Source: an uncultured Pseudomonas sp.
GTDB lineage: Bacteria; Pseudomonadota; Gammaproteobacteria; Pseudomonadales; Pseudomonadaceae
DNA length: 64,000 nucleotides
Reading direction: 5' to 3'
Assembly: GCF_946886105.1 (NCBI RefSeq)
Contig: NZ_CAMPHV010000001.1
Span: 186,001 to 250,000 of the forward strand
Below, piece by piece: positions 1-9,004 of the stretch. The notes below the pieces were generated by a model, which had not been told where the DNA came from, did not search any database, and saw nothing but the letters and a program-made list of their open reading frames with translations. The first letter of the stretch is position 1. Each line of letters opens with the position of its first letter. Position numbers and translations under genes: made by a program.

Positions 1-1415
1 TGCGCGACGTCGAGGTGCGCATCGAGGGGCCGGCGCAGCAATTGCCGGCGTTTCGCCTGCCCGCCGATATGCGCATGCAGCCGGGCGATGTGCTCAACCA
101 TGGCCGTTACGAGGCGGCCAAACGGCATATCCAGAATCAGGCCTCGCGCTACGGCTTTTTCGACGGGCGTTTCGCCAGCCAACAGCTGCGCATCGACCCC
201 CTGGGCGGGGTCGCCGATATCGAGTTGGTCTATGTCAGCGGCCCCCGTTACCGCATGGGCGAGGTGACGTTCAGCGGCGATACGCCACTCGACGAATCCC
301 TGCTCCAGCGTATGGTGCCCTTCGAGCGGGACGCCCCTTACGAAGCCGAATCGATAGCCGAGCTGCATCAGGCTTTGCGCTCGAGCGGTTATTTCGAATC
401 GGTGCGGGTCGATGCCGATCCGCTCGCGGCGCAGGGCGAGCGCGTTCCCGTTGCCGTTCATTTGCAGATCCGCGAACCGCGCAGCGTGGCCTTCGGCCTG
501 GGGTTCGCCACGGATGTCGGGCCCCGTGGTCGCGCCAGTTGGACCCGTCACTGGGCCAACCCCCAGGGCCACAGCTATGGCGCAGAGATGGAGCTTTCCG
601 CGCCGCAGCAGAATATCGGGCTGTGGTACGACATCCCCGACGATCCGCCCTTGACCGACAAATGGCGCTTCGTTGGCGGTTATCAAGCCGAAGACATCGC
701 CGACACCGATAGTCGCAGCAAACTGCTGAAAGTCGGGCCGGAATGGCATTCCCAACTGGACAGCGGTTGGTTGCGCATCCTCTCGCTGAAGTGGCAACAC
801 GAGGAGTATGCGCTGGGCGACGACACCGGCCTGAGCACCTTGCTGATGCCGGGTGTCAGCTATGCCTATTTGCGCAGCGACAACCCGATCGATCCGAACC
901 AGGGTTATCGCCTGCAGTTCGATCTGGCGGTCGCCAAAGAGGGGCTGTTGTCCGATGCCGACGTGATCCACGGCAACGCATCGCTCAAGGGCCTGACGAC
1001 CCTCGGTCGCCGACATCGCTTTCTCGGTCGGGTACAGTTCGGCGGCACCGAATCCAACGGTTTCAATGCCGTGCCGCCGTCGTTGCGCTTCTTCGCCGGT
1101 GGCGATCAAAGCGTGCGGGGTTACGACTACCAGAGCCTGTCGCCGGACAATGGCCAGGGCGACAAGATCGGCGGGCAGTACCTGTTCGCCGCCAGCGTGG
1201 AATACCAATACAGCTTCGCCGAGCGCTGGCGCGTGGCGACCTTCTACGATCAGGGCAACGCCTTCAACTCGCTGAGTGCGCCCTCGGTGAAAAGTGCCGT
1301 GGGCGTCGGCGTGCGCTGGGTTTCGCCGGTCGGCCCGCTACGTCTGGACCTGGCCCACCCGCTGGACGGCGAGGGCGGCGTGCGCCTGCATTTCTCGATG
1401 GGCCCCGAGCTGTGA
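1..1415 (+). CDS. tamA: TamA, outer-membrane Omp85-family component of the TAM complex (5' end outside window)
   Basis: This is the C-terminal part of TamA. TamA is the outer-membrane barrel of the translocation and assembly module and works with TamB to insert autotransporters and other outer-membrane proteins. The reading frame is open from base 3, so the true start lies upstream. The GTG at 15 is only the first possible start inside the window. The first ~150 residues look like POTRA domains (GGVADIELVYVSGPRY, RMGEVTFSG). The rest is a 16-strand Omp85/surface-antigen barrel with the loop-6-like motif FFAGGDQSVRGYDYQSL near residues 355-371 and a C-terminal barrel ending in FSMGPEL. Its stop overlaps the tamB start by 4 bases (GTGA), so the two are translationally coupled. 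I am confident of the family. Confidence 0.93.
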   Translation, partial: RDVEVRIEGPAQQLPAFRLPADMRMQPGDVLNHGRYEAAKRHIQNQASRYGFFDGRFASQQLRIDPLGGVADIELVYVSGPRYRMGEVTFSGDTPLDESLLQRMVPFERDAPYEAESIAELHQALRSSGYFESVRVDADPLAAQGERVPVAVHLQIREPRSVAFGLGFATDVGPRGRASWTRHWANPQGHSYGAEMELSAPQQNIGLWYDIPDDPPLTDKWRFVGGYQAEDIADTDSRSKLLKVGPEWHSQLDSGWLRILSLKWQHEEYALGDDTGLSTLLMPGVSYAYLRSDNPIDPNQGYRLQFDLAVAKEGLLSDADVIHGNASLKGLTTLGRRHRFLGRVQFGGTESNGFNAVPPSLRFFAGGDQSVRGYDYQSLSPDNGQGDKIGGQYLFAASVEYQYSFAERWRVATFYDQGNAFNSLSAPSVKSAVGVGVRWVSPVGPLRLDLAHPLDGEGGVRLHFSMGPEL

Positions 1416-4400
1416 GGCGGGCGCTGAAAGTTGCCTTGTTCAGCCTGCTGGCGCTGGTCCTGGTGCTGGCGGTCGGCATTGCCGTGCTGCTCGGCAGCCA
1501 GAGCGGCAGCCGCTGGCTGCTGGCGCAAGTGCCGGGGTTGCAGGTGCAGCGGTTCGATGGTCGTCTGGGCGGCTACTGGCGGGCGGATCTGCTGCTTTGG
1601 CAGCAAGGCGAAAGCCAGGTGAGGCTCGAGGAGCCCGTAGTCGACTGGTCGCCGTCCTGCCTGTGGCGTCTGACGCTCTGCGTCGAGCGCCTGCAGGCCG
1701 AACGCATCGCCGTGGACATGGCGCCGAGCGAACCGGCTAGTGACAGTGAGCCGATGCTGCCGGATATCGACCTGCCGTTGACCCTGCAACTGAACCAGGT
1801 GCGTATCGGCAGCCTGCAAATCGATGGCGACGAGCAATTGCAGAACCTGCAACTGGACGCCCAGTGGACGGCCAGCGGCTTGCAGATCGACAACCTGCGT
1901 GCGCAGCGTGAAGACCTGAGCCTCGACCTGCATGGCAGCCTGCAAGCCCAGGGCAATTGGCCGCTGGACCTCGCCGGTACCTTGAAACTGCCCGCACCGC
2001 AAGCGCAGCCGTGGCAAGTTGCCGTGCAGGTCGGCGGCAACCTCAGGCAAAGCGTGCTGTTGACCGCGGACAGCAGCGGCTATCTGGACGGGCGCTTGGT
2101 CGCCGAAGTGCAACCGCTGCTGGAGAACCTTCCCGCTCGCGCCCAACTGCGCCTGGACGACTTCAAACCCAGCGCCGAACTGCCCGACACCCTGCGCCTG
2201 AACGACTTGCGCCTGGATGCCCAGGGCGATCTGGCCAGCGGTTATCAACTCAGCGGTAACGCCGAGCTGCCCGGAGAAGGCCGCGCGGTGGCCCTGACCT
2301 TGCTGGGCGTGGCGGATGCCGAGGGCGCGCGCATCGACGCGCTGAAGCTGAGCGCGGACGAAGAGCAATACGTTCAGCTCAGCGGCGAGTTGAATTGGCG
2401 CGACGGGTTCAGCGCCGACAGCCATTTGCTCTGGGAGAATTTCCCCTGGCGCCGCTTGTATCCGCTCGCGCAAGAACCCCAGGTGCAGCTGCGCCACCTG
2501 ACCGCCGATCTGAGCTACGACGATGGCAACTACCTGGGCAATGTCGTCGCCGAATTGGATGGCCCGGCCGGCGCCTTTAGCTTCAGCAGCCCGCTCAGCG
2601 GCGACCTGCAACAGCTGTATTTGCCCGATTTGAAATTGCGCGCGGGGCAGGGCCAAGCCGATGGGCGCCTGAGCCTGGGCTTCGCCGAGGGTATCCGTTG
2701 GGATGCGCAAATCGACTTGAGCGATTTCAACCCCGCCTATTGGCTCGCGCAATTGCCCGGCACCCTGGGCGGCCCGATAAGCAGCCAGGGACAGCTGCAC
2801 CAGGGGCAGCTATCGCTGAGCGCCACAGTGGATATCGCCGGTGACCTGCGCGGTCACCCGGCGCTGTTGCAGGCGCAGCTTGCCGGCACCGGCGAGCAAT
2901 GGACGCTGGACGAGCTCGCGCTGCGTCTGGGCGACAACCGTATCGACGGCGAGCTTGCCCGCGCCGCGGGCCTGAGCGGCCAATTACGTCTGGCTATGCC
3001 CAAGTTGGGCCAGTTATGGCCGGGGCTGCAAGGCCGCTTGAGCGGCGAGCTCGGGCTGCGCGGCACGCTTCAGGCCCCGGCGGGACACCTGACGCTGCAA
3101 GGCCAGGGCTTGGCCTTCGCCGACACAAGGGTGCAAAGCCTGCAACTGGATGCCAGCCTGAGCGATGCGCAACGCGCGCAGATCGAGGCGCTGGCCCGGG
3201 GGCTGGCCGTCGGCGAAACCCGTTTCGGGCAATTGGCCCTGAACGGGCAGGGCGATCTGCAACGACAGCAGCTGAGTCTGAGCCTCGACGGTCCCGCCCT
3301 AGATGCCAGCCTGGCCGCCGACGGCCAGTTGCAAGACCAGGTCTGGCGCGGGCGCTTGAGCAGCGCCGAGTTGCAAATGGCCGACCAGCGCTGGCAGTTG
3401 CAGGAACCTGCGCCCGTGCTGCGCCGAGCCGATGGCCAGCTCGAACTGGGAGCGCACTGTTGGCGCTCGGGCGCGGCCAGCCTGTGCGCCGAAGACCAAC
3501 GCCTGCTGCCCGAGCCGCAATTGCGCTACCGCTTGGCGAACTTTCCGCTCGACAGCCTGAGCCCCTGGTTTCCCGAGGATTTCGCCTGGCAAGGTCAACT
3601 GGACGGCGTGTTGCAGCTCGACCTGACGGATGCCGGGCCCCGCGGCGAAATACGCGTGGATGCCGGCAGCGGCACCTGGCGCATACGCGAACAGCAGCAA
3701 TGGCTGGATTTCGCCTACGACGAGCTGAGCCTGAAGGCGCAACTGCAACCGCAAAGCGTCGATGCCACCCTCGACCTGAACGGGCCGAGAATCGGCAGCC
3801 TGGCGTTACGCGCGCAACTCGACCCGCGGCCGGCGGATAAACCGCTGTCCGGCACCTTTCGTTTGCAGGGTTTGCAACTGGCCCTGGCGCGGCCGTTCCT
3901 GCCGCTGGTCGAACATCTGGGCGGACAGTTGAACGGCGAGGGCAGCCTCGACGGCACCCTGACCGCACCGCGCATCGACGGTCTGGTGCGCTTGAGCGAG
4001 GGCGAGATAGCCGGCAGCCAATTGCCGACCCGCGTCGACGACCTCGAACTCGAAGCGCGGATCGCCGGCGAAAGCCTGCAGCTCGACGGCAGTTGGCGCA
4101 GCGGCGAAAGCGGCCAGGGCCGGCTCGAGGGAGGGTTGGCCTGGGGCGATGCGCTGCGCGGCGAGTTGCGCGTCACGGGCAGCCGCTTGCCGGTCAATAT
4201 CGAGCCCTATGCCGATATCGAAGTGGCGCCGGATCTGCGCGTGACGCTTGCCGAGCAGAAGCTGGCGATAAGCGGCCAAGTGGCGATCCCGCGCGGCAGT
4301 ATCGTCATTCGCGAGCTGCCGCCGTCGACCGTCAAGGTCTCCCCGGACGCGCAAATCGTCGGACAGGAGGAAGCCGAGCGGCAACCCCTGGAGATCGCCA

Positions 4401-5080
4401 TGGATATCGAGGTCATCGTCGGCGAGGATCGTTTGATGTTCAGCGGTTTTGGCCTGACCGCCGATCTGGCCGGGCGCATTCATATCGGCGACAACCTCGA
4501 CGCCCGCGGCGTATTGCGCCTGGAAAATGGACGCTTTCGTGCCTATGGTCAGCGCTTGAGCTTCCGCCGGGCGCGTTTGCTATTCGCCGGCCCGATCGAT
4601 CAGCCGTTCCTCGATATCGAAGCGATCCGTAAGGTCGACGATGTGACCGTGGGTTTGCGCTTGACCGGCAATGCCGAGCAACCGAAAACCGAGGTGTTTT
4701 CCGAACCGGCGATGAGCCAGGAGCAAGCCTTGTCCTACCTGGTGCTCGGTCGCCCGCTGGGGCAAAGCGCCGGCGACAGCAATCTCCTGGCGCAAGCGGC
4801 CCTGGCGATGGGCCTGGCCGGCAGCAAACCCCTGACCAGTACGGTAGCCGGCGCCTTGGGCATCGAAAATTTCCAGCTGGACACCGAAGGCAGCGGCGTG
4901 ACCACCAGTGTGGTGGCCAGCGGCGAGCTATCCGAGCGGCTGAGTCTGCGCTATGGGGTCGGGGTATTCGAGCCGGCGAGCACCATCGCACTGCGTTATG
5001 AACTGACCAAACGGCTCTATCTCGAGGCCACCAGCGGCTTGGCCAGTTCCCTTGACCTGTTCTACCGCCGCGATTTCTGA
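1412..5080 (+). CDS. tamB: TamB, inner-membrane-anchored periplasmic component of the TAM complex
   Basis: TamB is about 1222 residues and spans the periplasm from an N-terminal inner-membrane anchor. It partners TamA in outer-membrane protein assembly and, by current knowledge, helps move phospholipid to the outer membrane. The frame is open from 743, but that stretch overlaps tamA. The GTG at 1412 overlapping the tamA stop gives RRALKVALFSLLALVLVLAV, a clear signal anchor, so it is taken as the start. The body is long repetitive beta-rich sequence (AsmA/DUF490-like repeats). The C-terminal ~350 residues form the conserved TamB domain (VDDVTVGLRLTGNAEQPK, LSYLVLGRPLG) and end in LDLFYRRDF. 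The length matches Pseudomonas TamB. Confidence 0.94.
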   Translation: MRRALKVALFSLLALVLVLAVGIAVLLGSQSGSRWLLAQVPGLQVQRFDGRLGGYWRADLLLWQQGESQVRLEEPVVDWSPSCLWRLTLCVERLQAERIAVDMAPSEPASDSEPMLPDIDLPLTLQLNQVRIGSLQIDGDEQLQNLQLDAQWTASGLQIDNLRAQREDLSLDLHGSLQAQGNWPLDLAGTLKLPAPQAQPWQVAVQVGGNLRQSVLLTADSSGYLDGRLVAEVQPLLENLPARAQLRLDDFKPSAELPDTLRLNDLRLDAQGDLASGYQLSGNAELPGEGRAVALTLLGVADAEGARIDALKLSADEEQYVQLSGELNWRDGFSADSHLLWENFPWRRLYPLAQEPQVQLRHLTADLSYDDGNYLGNVVAELDGPAGAFSFSSPLSGDLQQLYLPDLKLRAGQGQADGRLSLGFAEGIRWDAQIDLSDFNPAYWLAQLPGTLGGPISSQGQLHQGQLSLSATVDIAGDLRGHPALLQAQLAGTGEQWTLDELALRLGDNRIDGELARAAGLSGQLRLAMPKLGQLWPGLQGRLSGELGLRGTLQAPAGHLTLQGQGLAFADTRVQSLQLDASLSDAQRAQIEALARGLAVGETRFGQLALNGQGDLQRQQLSLSLDGPALDASLAADGQLQDQVWRGRLSSAELQMADQRWQLQEPAPVLRRADGQLELGAHCWRSGAASLCAEDQRLLPEPQLRYRLANFPLDSLSPWFPEDFAWQGQLDGVLQLDLTDAGPRGEIRVDAGSGTWRIREQQQWLDFAYDELSLKAQLQPQSVDATLDLNGPRIGSLALRAQLDPRPADKPLSGTFRLQGLQLALARPFLPLVEHLGGQLNGEGSLDGTLTAPRIDGLVRLSEGEIAGSQLPTRVDDLELEARIAGESLQLDGSWRSGESGQGRLEGGLAWGDALRGELRVTGSRLPVNIEPYADIEVAPDLRVTLAEQKLAISGQVAIPRGSIVIRELPPSTVKVSPDAQIVGQEEAERQPLEIAMDIEVIVGEDRLMFSGFGLTADLAGRIHIGDNLDARGVLRLENGRFRAYGQRLSFRRARLLFAGPIDQPFLDIEAIRKVDDVTVGLRLTGNAEQPKTEVFSEPAMSQEQALSYLVLGRPLGQSAGDSNLLAQAALAMGLAGSKPLTSTVAGALGIENFQLDTEGSGVTTSVVASGELSERLSLRYGVGVFEPASTIALRYELTKRLYLEATSGLASSLDLFYRRDF

Positions 5081-5400
5081 CGAAACCCGCACTAATGTGC
5101 ACTTACATGGCAAATATGCTGCATTTTTGTAATAAGCACTAAATCTTAATTGGTTTTAAACGCTTTTTTTAAGTAATCCACCTGGTTGGTTCGGTTTAAA
5201 CGAATAATTCCCCTGTGAAACTCTTCATATACTGACGTCCCCTAAGTACCCGAGCAGTCCTTATGCGGCGCTCGGGTGTTGCCCGACTCACTGCAGTTGT
5301 CCGCGCATACCGATGCGCGGGTTAAACAGTTCGCCTACCCGGCAGTCGGAGCAAGCGATGGGCATCTAACCTCGCGTCATTACAAAAATAAGGAAGGCAC
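5081..5400 (+). promoter_or_regulatory. Structured, probably transcribed leader upstream of the alsT-like gene
   Basis: These 320 bases have no gene. A candidate -10 TATACT lies at 5228-5233; no good -35 was found. Downstream are nested inverted repeats. ACCCGAGC (5248-5255) pairs with GCTCGGGT (5270-5277). CCGCGCAT (5301-5308) pairs with ATGCGCGG (5313-5320) across a 4-base loop. CCGACT (5284-5289) can pair with AGTCGG (5343-5348) to enclose the second hairpin. A good ribosome binding site (AAGGAAGG) precedes the ATG at 5401. The arrangement looks like a folded 5' UTR of ~160 nt. It does not match the glycine, Mn or other riboswitch signatures I know, so the ligand, if any, is unknown. Confidence 0.45.
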
Positions 5401-6789
5401 ATGGAAACCCTCAATACCTTGGTGAACAGTCTCAATGGCCTCGTCTGGGGCCCGCCCATGTTGGTGCTGATCCTCGGCACCGGCTTGTTCTTGATGTTGC
5501 GTTTGAAGTTCATGCCGCTTGCCAAAATAGGCGCCGGCTTCAGTTTGATGTGGCAGGGACGCAAGAAAGACGATACCGAAAGCGGCGAGATCAGCCCGTT
5601 CCAGGCGCTGATGACCTGCCTGGCGGCCACCGTGGGTACCGGCAATATCGCCGGTGTGGCCACGGCGATTTTCCTCGGCGGCCCCGGCGCGCTGTTCTGG
5701 ATGTGGTGCACCGCGTTGGTGGGTATGGCCACCAAGTATTGCGAAGTGGTGCTGGCGGTGCATTACCGCGAGAAGGACGACAACGGCGAGCATGTCGGCG
5801 GGCCGATGTATGCGATCAAGAACGGTCTGGGTAAGAAGTGGCTATGGCTCGGCACCGCCTTCGCGATTTTCGGCGGTCTGGCCGGTTTCGGTATCGGCAA
5901 CATGGTGCAGGTCAACAGCATGGCCGCAGCACTCGAAACCACCTTCAACGTGCCGCTGTGGGTGACCGGTCTGGTCACCATGTTGTTCGTCGGCCTGGTG
6001 ATCCTCGGCGGCATCAAGCGTATCGGCAAGGTCGCCGCGACCCTGGTGCCGTTCATGTGCGTGGCCTACATAGTCGCCGCCATCGTCGTGCTGGTGGTGA
6101 ACGCGGCGCAGATTCCCGCAGCCTTCGAAATGATCTTCACCTATGCCTTCACCCCGATCGCCGCGACCGGTGGTTTCGCCGGTGCAGCGGTGATGGCGGC
6201 GATCCGCTTCGGTGTGGCGCGCGGGATTTTCTCCAACGAGGCGGGCCTGGGCACCGCCGGTATCGCGCAAGCGGCGGGCACCACCAATAGCTCGGTGCGG
6301 TCGGGGATGATCGGCATGCTCGGTACCTTTATCGACACCATCGTCATCTGCAGCCTGACCGGTTTGGCGATCATCACCTCCGGCGTCTGGACCAGCGGCG
6401 TTAGCGGTGCGGCATTGTCGGCGGCGGCGTTCGAGTCGGCGATGCCGGGCGTGGGCGGCTATGTGCTGACCATCGCCCTGGTGGTCTTCGCGTTCACCAC
6501 CATCCTCGGCTGGAGCTATTTCGGCGAGAAATGCTGGGAATTCATGGTCGGCACCAAGGCGATTCTGCCGTTCCGCATTCTCTGGGTGCTGGCCGTGCCG
6601 TTCGGCGCCGTTGCCCATCTCGATTTCGCCTGGCTGGTGGCCGATACGCTGAACGGCTTGATGGCCATCCCCAACCTGGTGTCGCTGTTGTTGCTCAGCC
6701 CGGTCGTGGTCAAGCTGACCCGCAATCATTTCGCGAAAAACGATGTGCCCTACGGACGCGTCATGCAGTCTGACCCACAGGTCAGGTAG
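5401..6789 (+). CDS. Sodium:alanine/glycine symporter, AGCS (AlsT/DagA) family
   Basis: This is a 462-residue polytopic inner-membrane protein that imports small neutral amino acids (alanine or glycine in characterised members) with Na+. AGCS hallmarks are visible: TVGTGNIAGVATAI near residues 78-91, a conserved helix with GIFSNEAGLGTAGIAQAA near 276-293, and about ten hydrophobic segments. The start ATG at 5401 is preceded by AAGGAAGG. The gene stands alone behind a structured leader, with 87 bases before tpx, so it is probably monocistronic. Substrate preference within the family cannot be read from sequence. Confidence 0.92.
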   Translation: METLNTLVNSLNGLVWGPPMLVLILGTGLFLMLRLKFMPLAKIGAGFSLMWQGRKKDDTESGEISPFQALMTCLAATVGTGNIAGVATAIFLGGPGALFWMWCTALVGMATKYCEVVLAVHYREKDDNGEHVGGPMYAIKNGLGKKWLWLGTAFAIFGGLAGFGIGNMVQVNSMAAALETTFNVPLWVTGLVTMLFVGLVILGGIKRIGKVAATLVPFMCVAYIVAAIVVLVVNAAQIPAAFEMIFTYAFTPIAATGGFAGAAVMAAIRFGVARGIFSNEAGLGTAGIAQAAGTTNSSVRSGMIGMLGTFIDTIVICSLTGLAIITSGVWTSGVSGAALSAAAFESAMPGVGGYVLTIALVVFAFTTILGWSYFGEKCWEFMVGTKAILPFRILWVLAVPFGAVAHLDFAWLVADTLNGLMAIPNLVSLLLLSPVVVKLTRNHFAKNDVPYGRVMQSDPQVR

Positions 6790-6876
6790 TATGGCCGGCG
6801 GCGCGGGCTTGCCAAATGGCGAGTCTGCGCCCTTACTTGTTCACCGCATTCAATTCCGTAGAAAGGATCTAAGCAC

Positions 6877-7377
6877 ATGGCACAAGTCACCCTTAAAGGT
6901 TCCCCGGTCGAAGTCGCTGGCCAGTTGCCGCGAGCCGGTCAGCAGGCGCCAGCTTTCACCCTGGTCGGCGCCGGCCTGGCCGACGTCAGCCTCAGCAGCC
7001 TGGCGGGCAAGCGTAAGGTGTTGAATATCTTCCCGAGCGTCGATACCCCGACCTGCGCCACTTCGGTACGCAAGTTCAACGCCGAGGCGAGCAAGCTGGC
7101 CAACACTCAGGTGCTGTGCATTTCCGCCGACCTGCCGTTCGCCCAGGCGCGCTTCTGCGGTGCCGAAGGCCTGGAGAACGTGACCAACCTGTCGACCATG
7201 CGTGGTGCCGACTTCCTCAAGGACTACGGCGTTGCGATCGCCAGCGGCCCGCTGACCGGCGTCGCCGCCCGCGCCGTGGTGGTGCTGGACGAGAACGACA
7301 AGGTGCTGCATAGCGAGCTGGTCGCCGAGATCGGCAGCGAGCCGAATTACGACGCGGCTCTGGCAGTGCTCAAGTAA
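6877..7377 (+). CDS. tpx: Thiol peroxidase (atypical 2-Cys peroxiredoxin)
   Basis: This 166-residue peroxiredoxin of the Tpx subfamily reduces H2O2 and alkyl hydroperoxides using thioredoxin. The peroxidatic Cys60 sits in [16 protein letters not shown]. The resolving Cys94 sits in [12 protein letters not shown]. Both positions match E. coli Tpx Cys61/Cys95. The protein is full length, has no signal peptide and carries the usual FPSVDTPTC motif. AGAAAGGATC precedes the ATG at 6877. A strong intrinsic terminator follows 19 bases after the stop, so it is probably transcribed alone. Confidence 0.96.
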   Translation: MAQVTLKGSPVEVAGQLPRAGQQAPAFTLVGAGLADVSLSSLAGKRKVLNIFPSVDTPTCATSVRKFNAEASKLANTQVLCISADLPFAQARFCGAEGLENVTNLSTMRGADFLKDYGVAIASGPLTGVAARAVVVLDENDKVLHSELVAEIGSEPNYDAALAVLK

Positions 7378-7395
7378 CACGGGTACGCAGCAAAC

Positions 7396-7424
7396 AACGG
7401 TCTACTTCGGTAGGCCGTTTTTTT
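7396..7424 (+). terminator. Intrinsic terminator of tpx
   Basis: Ten-base stem AACGGTCTAC / GTAGGCCGTT with one G-U pair and a UUCG tetraloop, followed directly by a run of T. Confidence 0.9.
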
Positions 7425-7441
7425 GCGCGCGATCCATAGAT

Positions 7442-7602
7442 CCGTAGGATGGGTTAGCCGCCAGCAGGGTATGAGGGCAGTCACCCATTTATATGCGGCG
7501 TAACCCATCACGGCACACCGCGAATACCGCTGTTGGGTTACGCGGCCGCTTAGATCGTGTCGTGACAAAGACCGTGCCTATTGCCGCTAACCCAACCTAC
7601 GG
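7442..7602. repeat. Composite two-hairpin intergenic repeat (Pseudomonas GGGTTA type)
   Basis: The outer arms at 7442-7458 and 7586-7602 are inverted copies with one mismatch (core GGGTTAGC / GCTAACCC). Two inner hairpins are also present: GATGGGTTAGCCGCC with GGCGTAACCCATC, and GTTGGGTTACGCGGC with GCCGCTAACCCAAC. This resembles the short extragenic GGGTTAGC/GTAACCC repeats common in Pseudomonas genomes. It fills most of the 403-base gap between tpx and the RND operon. No gene is visible there. Confidence 0.6.
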
Positions 7603-7780
7603 TGGGGTCTGCGCCGGCAATACCCGGCAACACTCCGAGGCAACGCCCGGCCGTCGCAAGTTTTTATCGCCAGCTCAGGGGCTTAGCAACGTAAGTGGAA
7701 GGTAAATAGCCGGTAAAGAGGCTTTGCTTAGTCGTCGCCACTGCTTATCGTTCACGCTTCCCAAGGAAGCGATACGCATC

Positions 7781-9004
7781 ATGTCCGAAACTCCCGCAAC
7801 TTCCCGCTCACCACAAAGCCCGCGCCGCCAATGGCAGGTCGGTTTTGCCCTGTTGGTCGTGGCTATCGCGCTGGCCTGGTGGCTCTGGCCGCAGCCGCCG
7901 GAGCAGCCGAAAGGCGGCCGCGGTCGTTTTGGCGATAACGGGCCGGTGCCGGTACGGGTGGCGCCGGCAGAGCAGGGCGATTTCGCCGTCGAGTTGAAGG
8001 CGCTCGGCACCGTGACGGCGTTCAACACGGTGAACGTGCGCAGCCGCGTCGACGGCGAGCTGGTCAAGGTGTCGTTCGAGGAAGGGCAACGGGTCAAGGC
8101 CGGCGAGCTGCTGGCGGTGATCGACCCGCGCCGCTACGAAGTCGCCTTGCAGCAGGCCGAGGGCGCCTTGCAGCAGAGCCGCGCGCAGTTGCAGAACGCC
8201 GAGATCGATCTCAAGCGCTATCGCGGCCTGTACGCCGAGGATTCCATCGCCAAGCAGACCCTGGACACCCAGGAGGCGCTGGTCAACCAGTACCGCGGCA
8301 CCGTCAAGGCCAACCAGGCGGCGGTCAACGACGCCAAGCTCGACCTGCAGTTCACCCAGATTCGCGCGCCCATCGACGGCCGTCTCGGCCTGCGCCAGGT
8401 GGACATCGGCAACCTGATCAGCGCCGGCGATACCACGCCGCTGGTGACCATTACCCAGACTCAGCCGATCTCGGTCAGCTTCACTCTGCCTGAAGGCGAA
8501 CTGCCGCAAGTGCAACAGGCGCGCAAGGCGGACCCGCAGGCGCTGACGGTGGAAGCCTGGGATCGCAGCGAGAAGCAGCGCCTGGCCAAAGGCAGCCTGC
8601 AAAGCCTGGACAACCAGATCGACCTGACCACCGGCACGCTCAAGCTCAAGGCGCGTTTCGAGAATGCCGAGGAAACCCTGTTCCCCAACCAGTTCGTCAA
8701 CGTGCGCCTGCGCGTGCGCACCCGCGAGCAGGCCACGCTGATTCCCTCGGCGGCGCTGCAATACGGCTCCAAGGGCACCTTCGTCTATCTGCTCAAGGAC
8801 GATTCGACCGTGGTGGTGACGCCAGTGCAGGCCGGGCCCAGCGATGGTCAGCGCACCCTGATCGAAAGCGGCGTCGCGGCTGGCGACCGCCTGGTGCTGG
8901 AAGGCACCGACCGGCTCAAGGATGGCGCCAAGGTCGAGGTCATCGGCGATCAGCCGGCAGTCGCCAAACCTGAAGCCGGCAAGCGGCCGAAGCGCGACGC
9001 ATGA
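7781..9004 (+). CDS. muxA: RND efflux periplasmic adaptor, MdtA/MuxA-type
   Basis: This 407-residue membrane-fusion protein bridges the RND pump and the outer-membrane channel. The frame is open from 7724, but the ATG at 7781 begins the normal MdtA-like N-terminus: a basic/Ser-rich stretch, then an inner-membrane anchor ([19 protein letters not shown]). AAGGA lies 13 bases upstream. Domains in order: barrel-sandwich/lipoyl halves ([14 protein letters not shown]), a coiled-coil hairpin (residues ~115-185), second lipoyl half ([20 protein letters not shown]), beta-barrel, and membrane-proximal domain. It overlaps the next gene by 4 bases. The two-pump operon architecture is that of MdtABC/MuxABC. 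The symbol is by synteny and homology, not by tested substrate. Confidence 0.88.
   Translation: MSETPATSRSPQSPRRQWQVGFALLVVAIALAWWLWPQPPEQPKGGRGRFGDNGPVPVRVAPAEQGDFAVELKALGTVTAFNTVNVRSRVDGELVKVSFEEGQRVKAGELLAVIDPRRYEVALQQAEGALQQSRAQLQNAEIDLKRYRGLYAEDSIAKQTLDTQEALVNQYRGTVKANQAAVNDAKLDLQFTQIRAPIDGRLGLRQVDIGNLISAGDTTPLVTITQTQPISVSFTLPEGELPQVQQARKADPQALTVEAWDRSEKQRLAKGSLQSLDNQIDLTTGTLKLKARFENAEETLFPNQFVNVRLRVRTREQATLIPSAALQYGSKGTFVYLLKDDSTVVVTPVQAGPSDGQRTLIESGVAAGDRLVLEGTDRLKDGAKVEVIGDQPAVAKPEAGKRPKRDA

Noticed and set aside
743..1411. N-terminal extension of the tamB frame back to 743
   Set aside because: It overlaps the tamA barrel and lacks TamB similarity; the signal anchor begins at the GTG at 1412.
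5240..5400. Glycine riboswitch or yybP-ykoY Mn riboswitch in the alsT-like leader
   Set aside because: The conserved core sequences of both families are missing; only generic hairpins are present.
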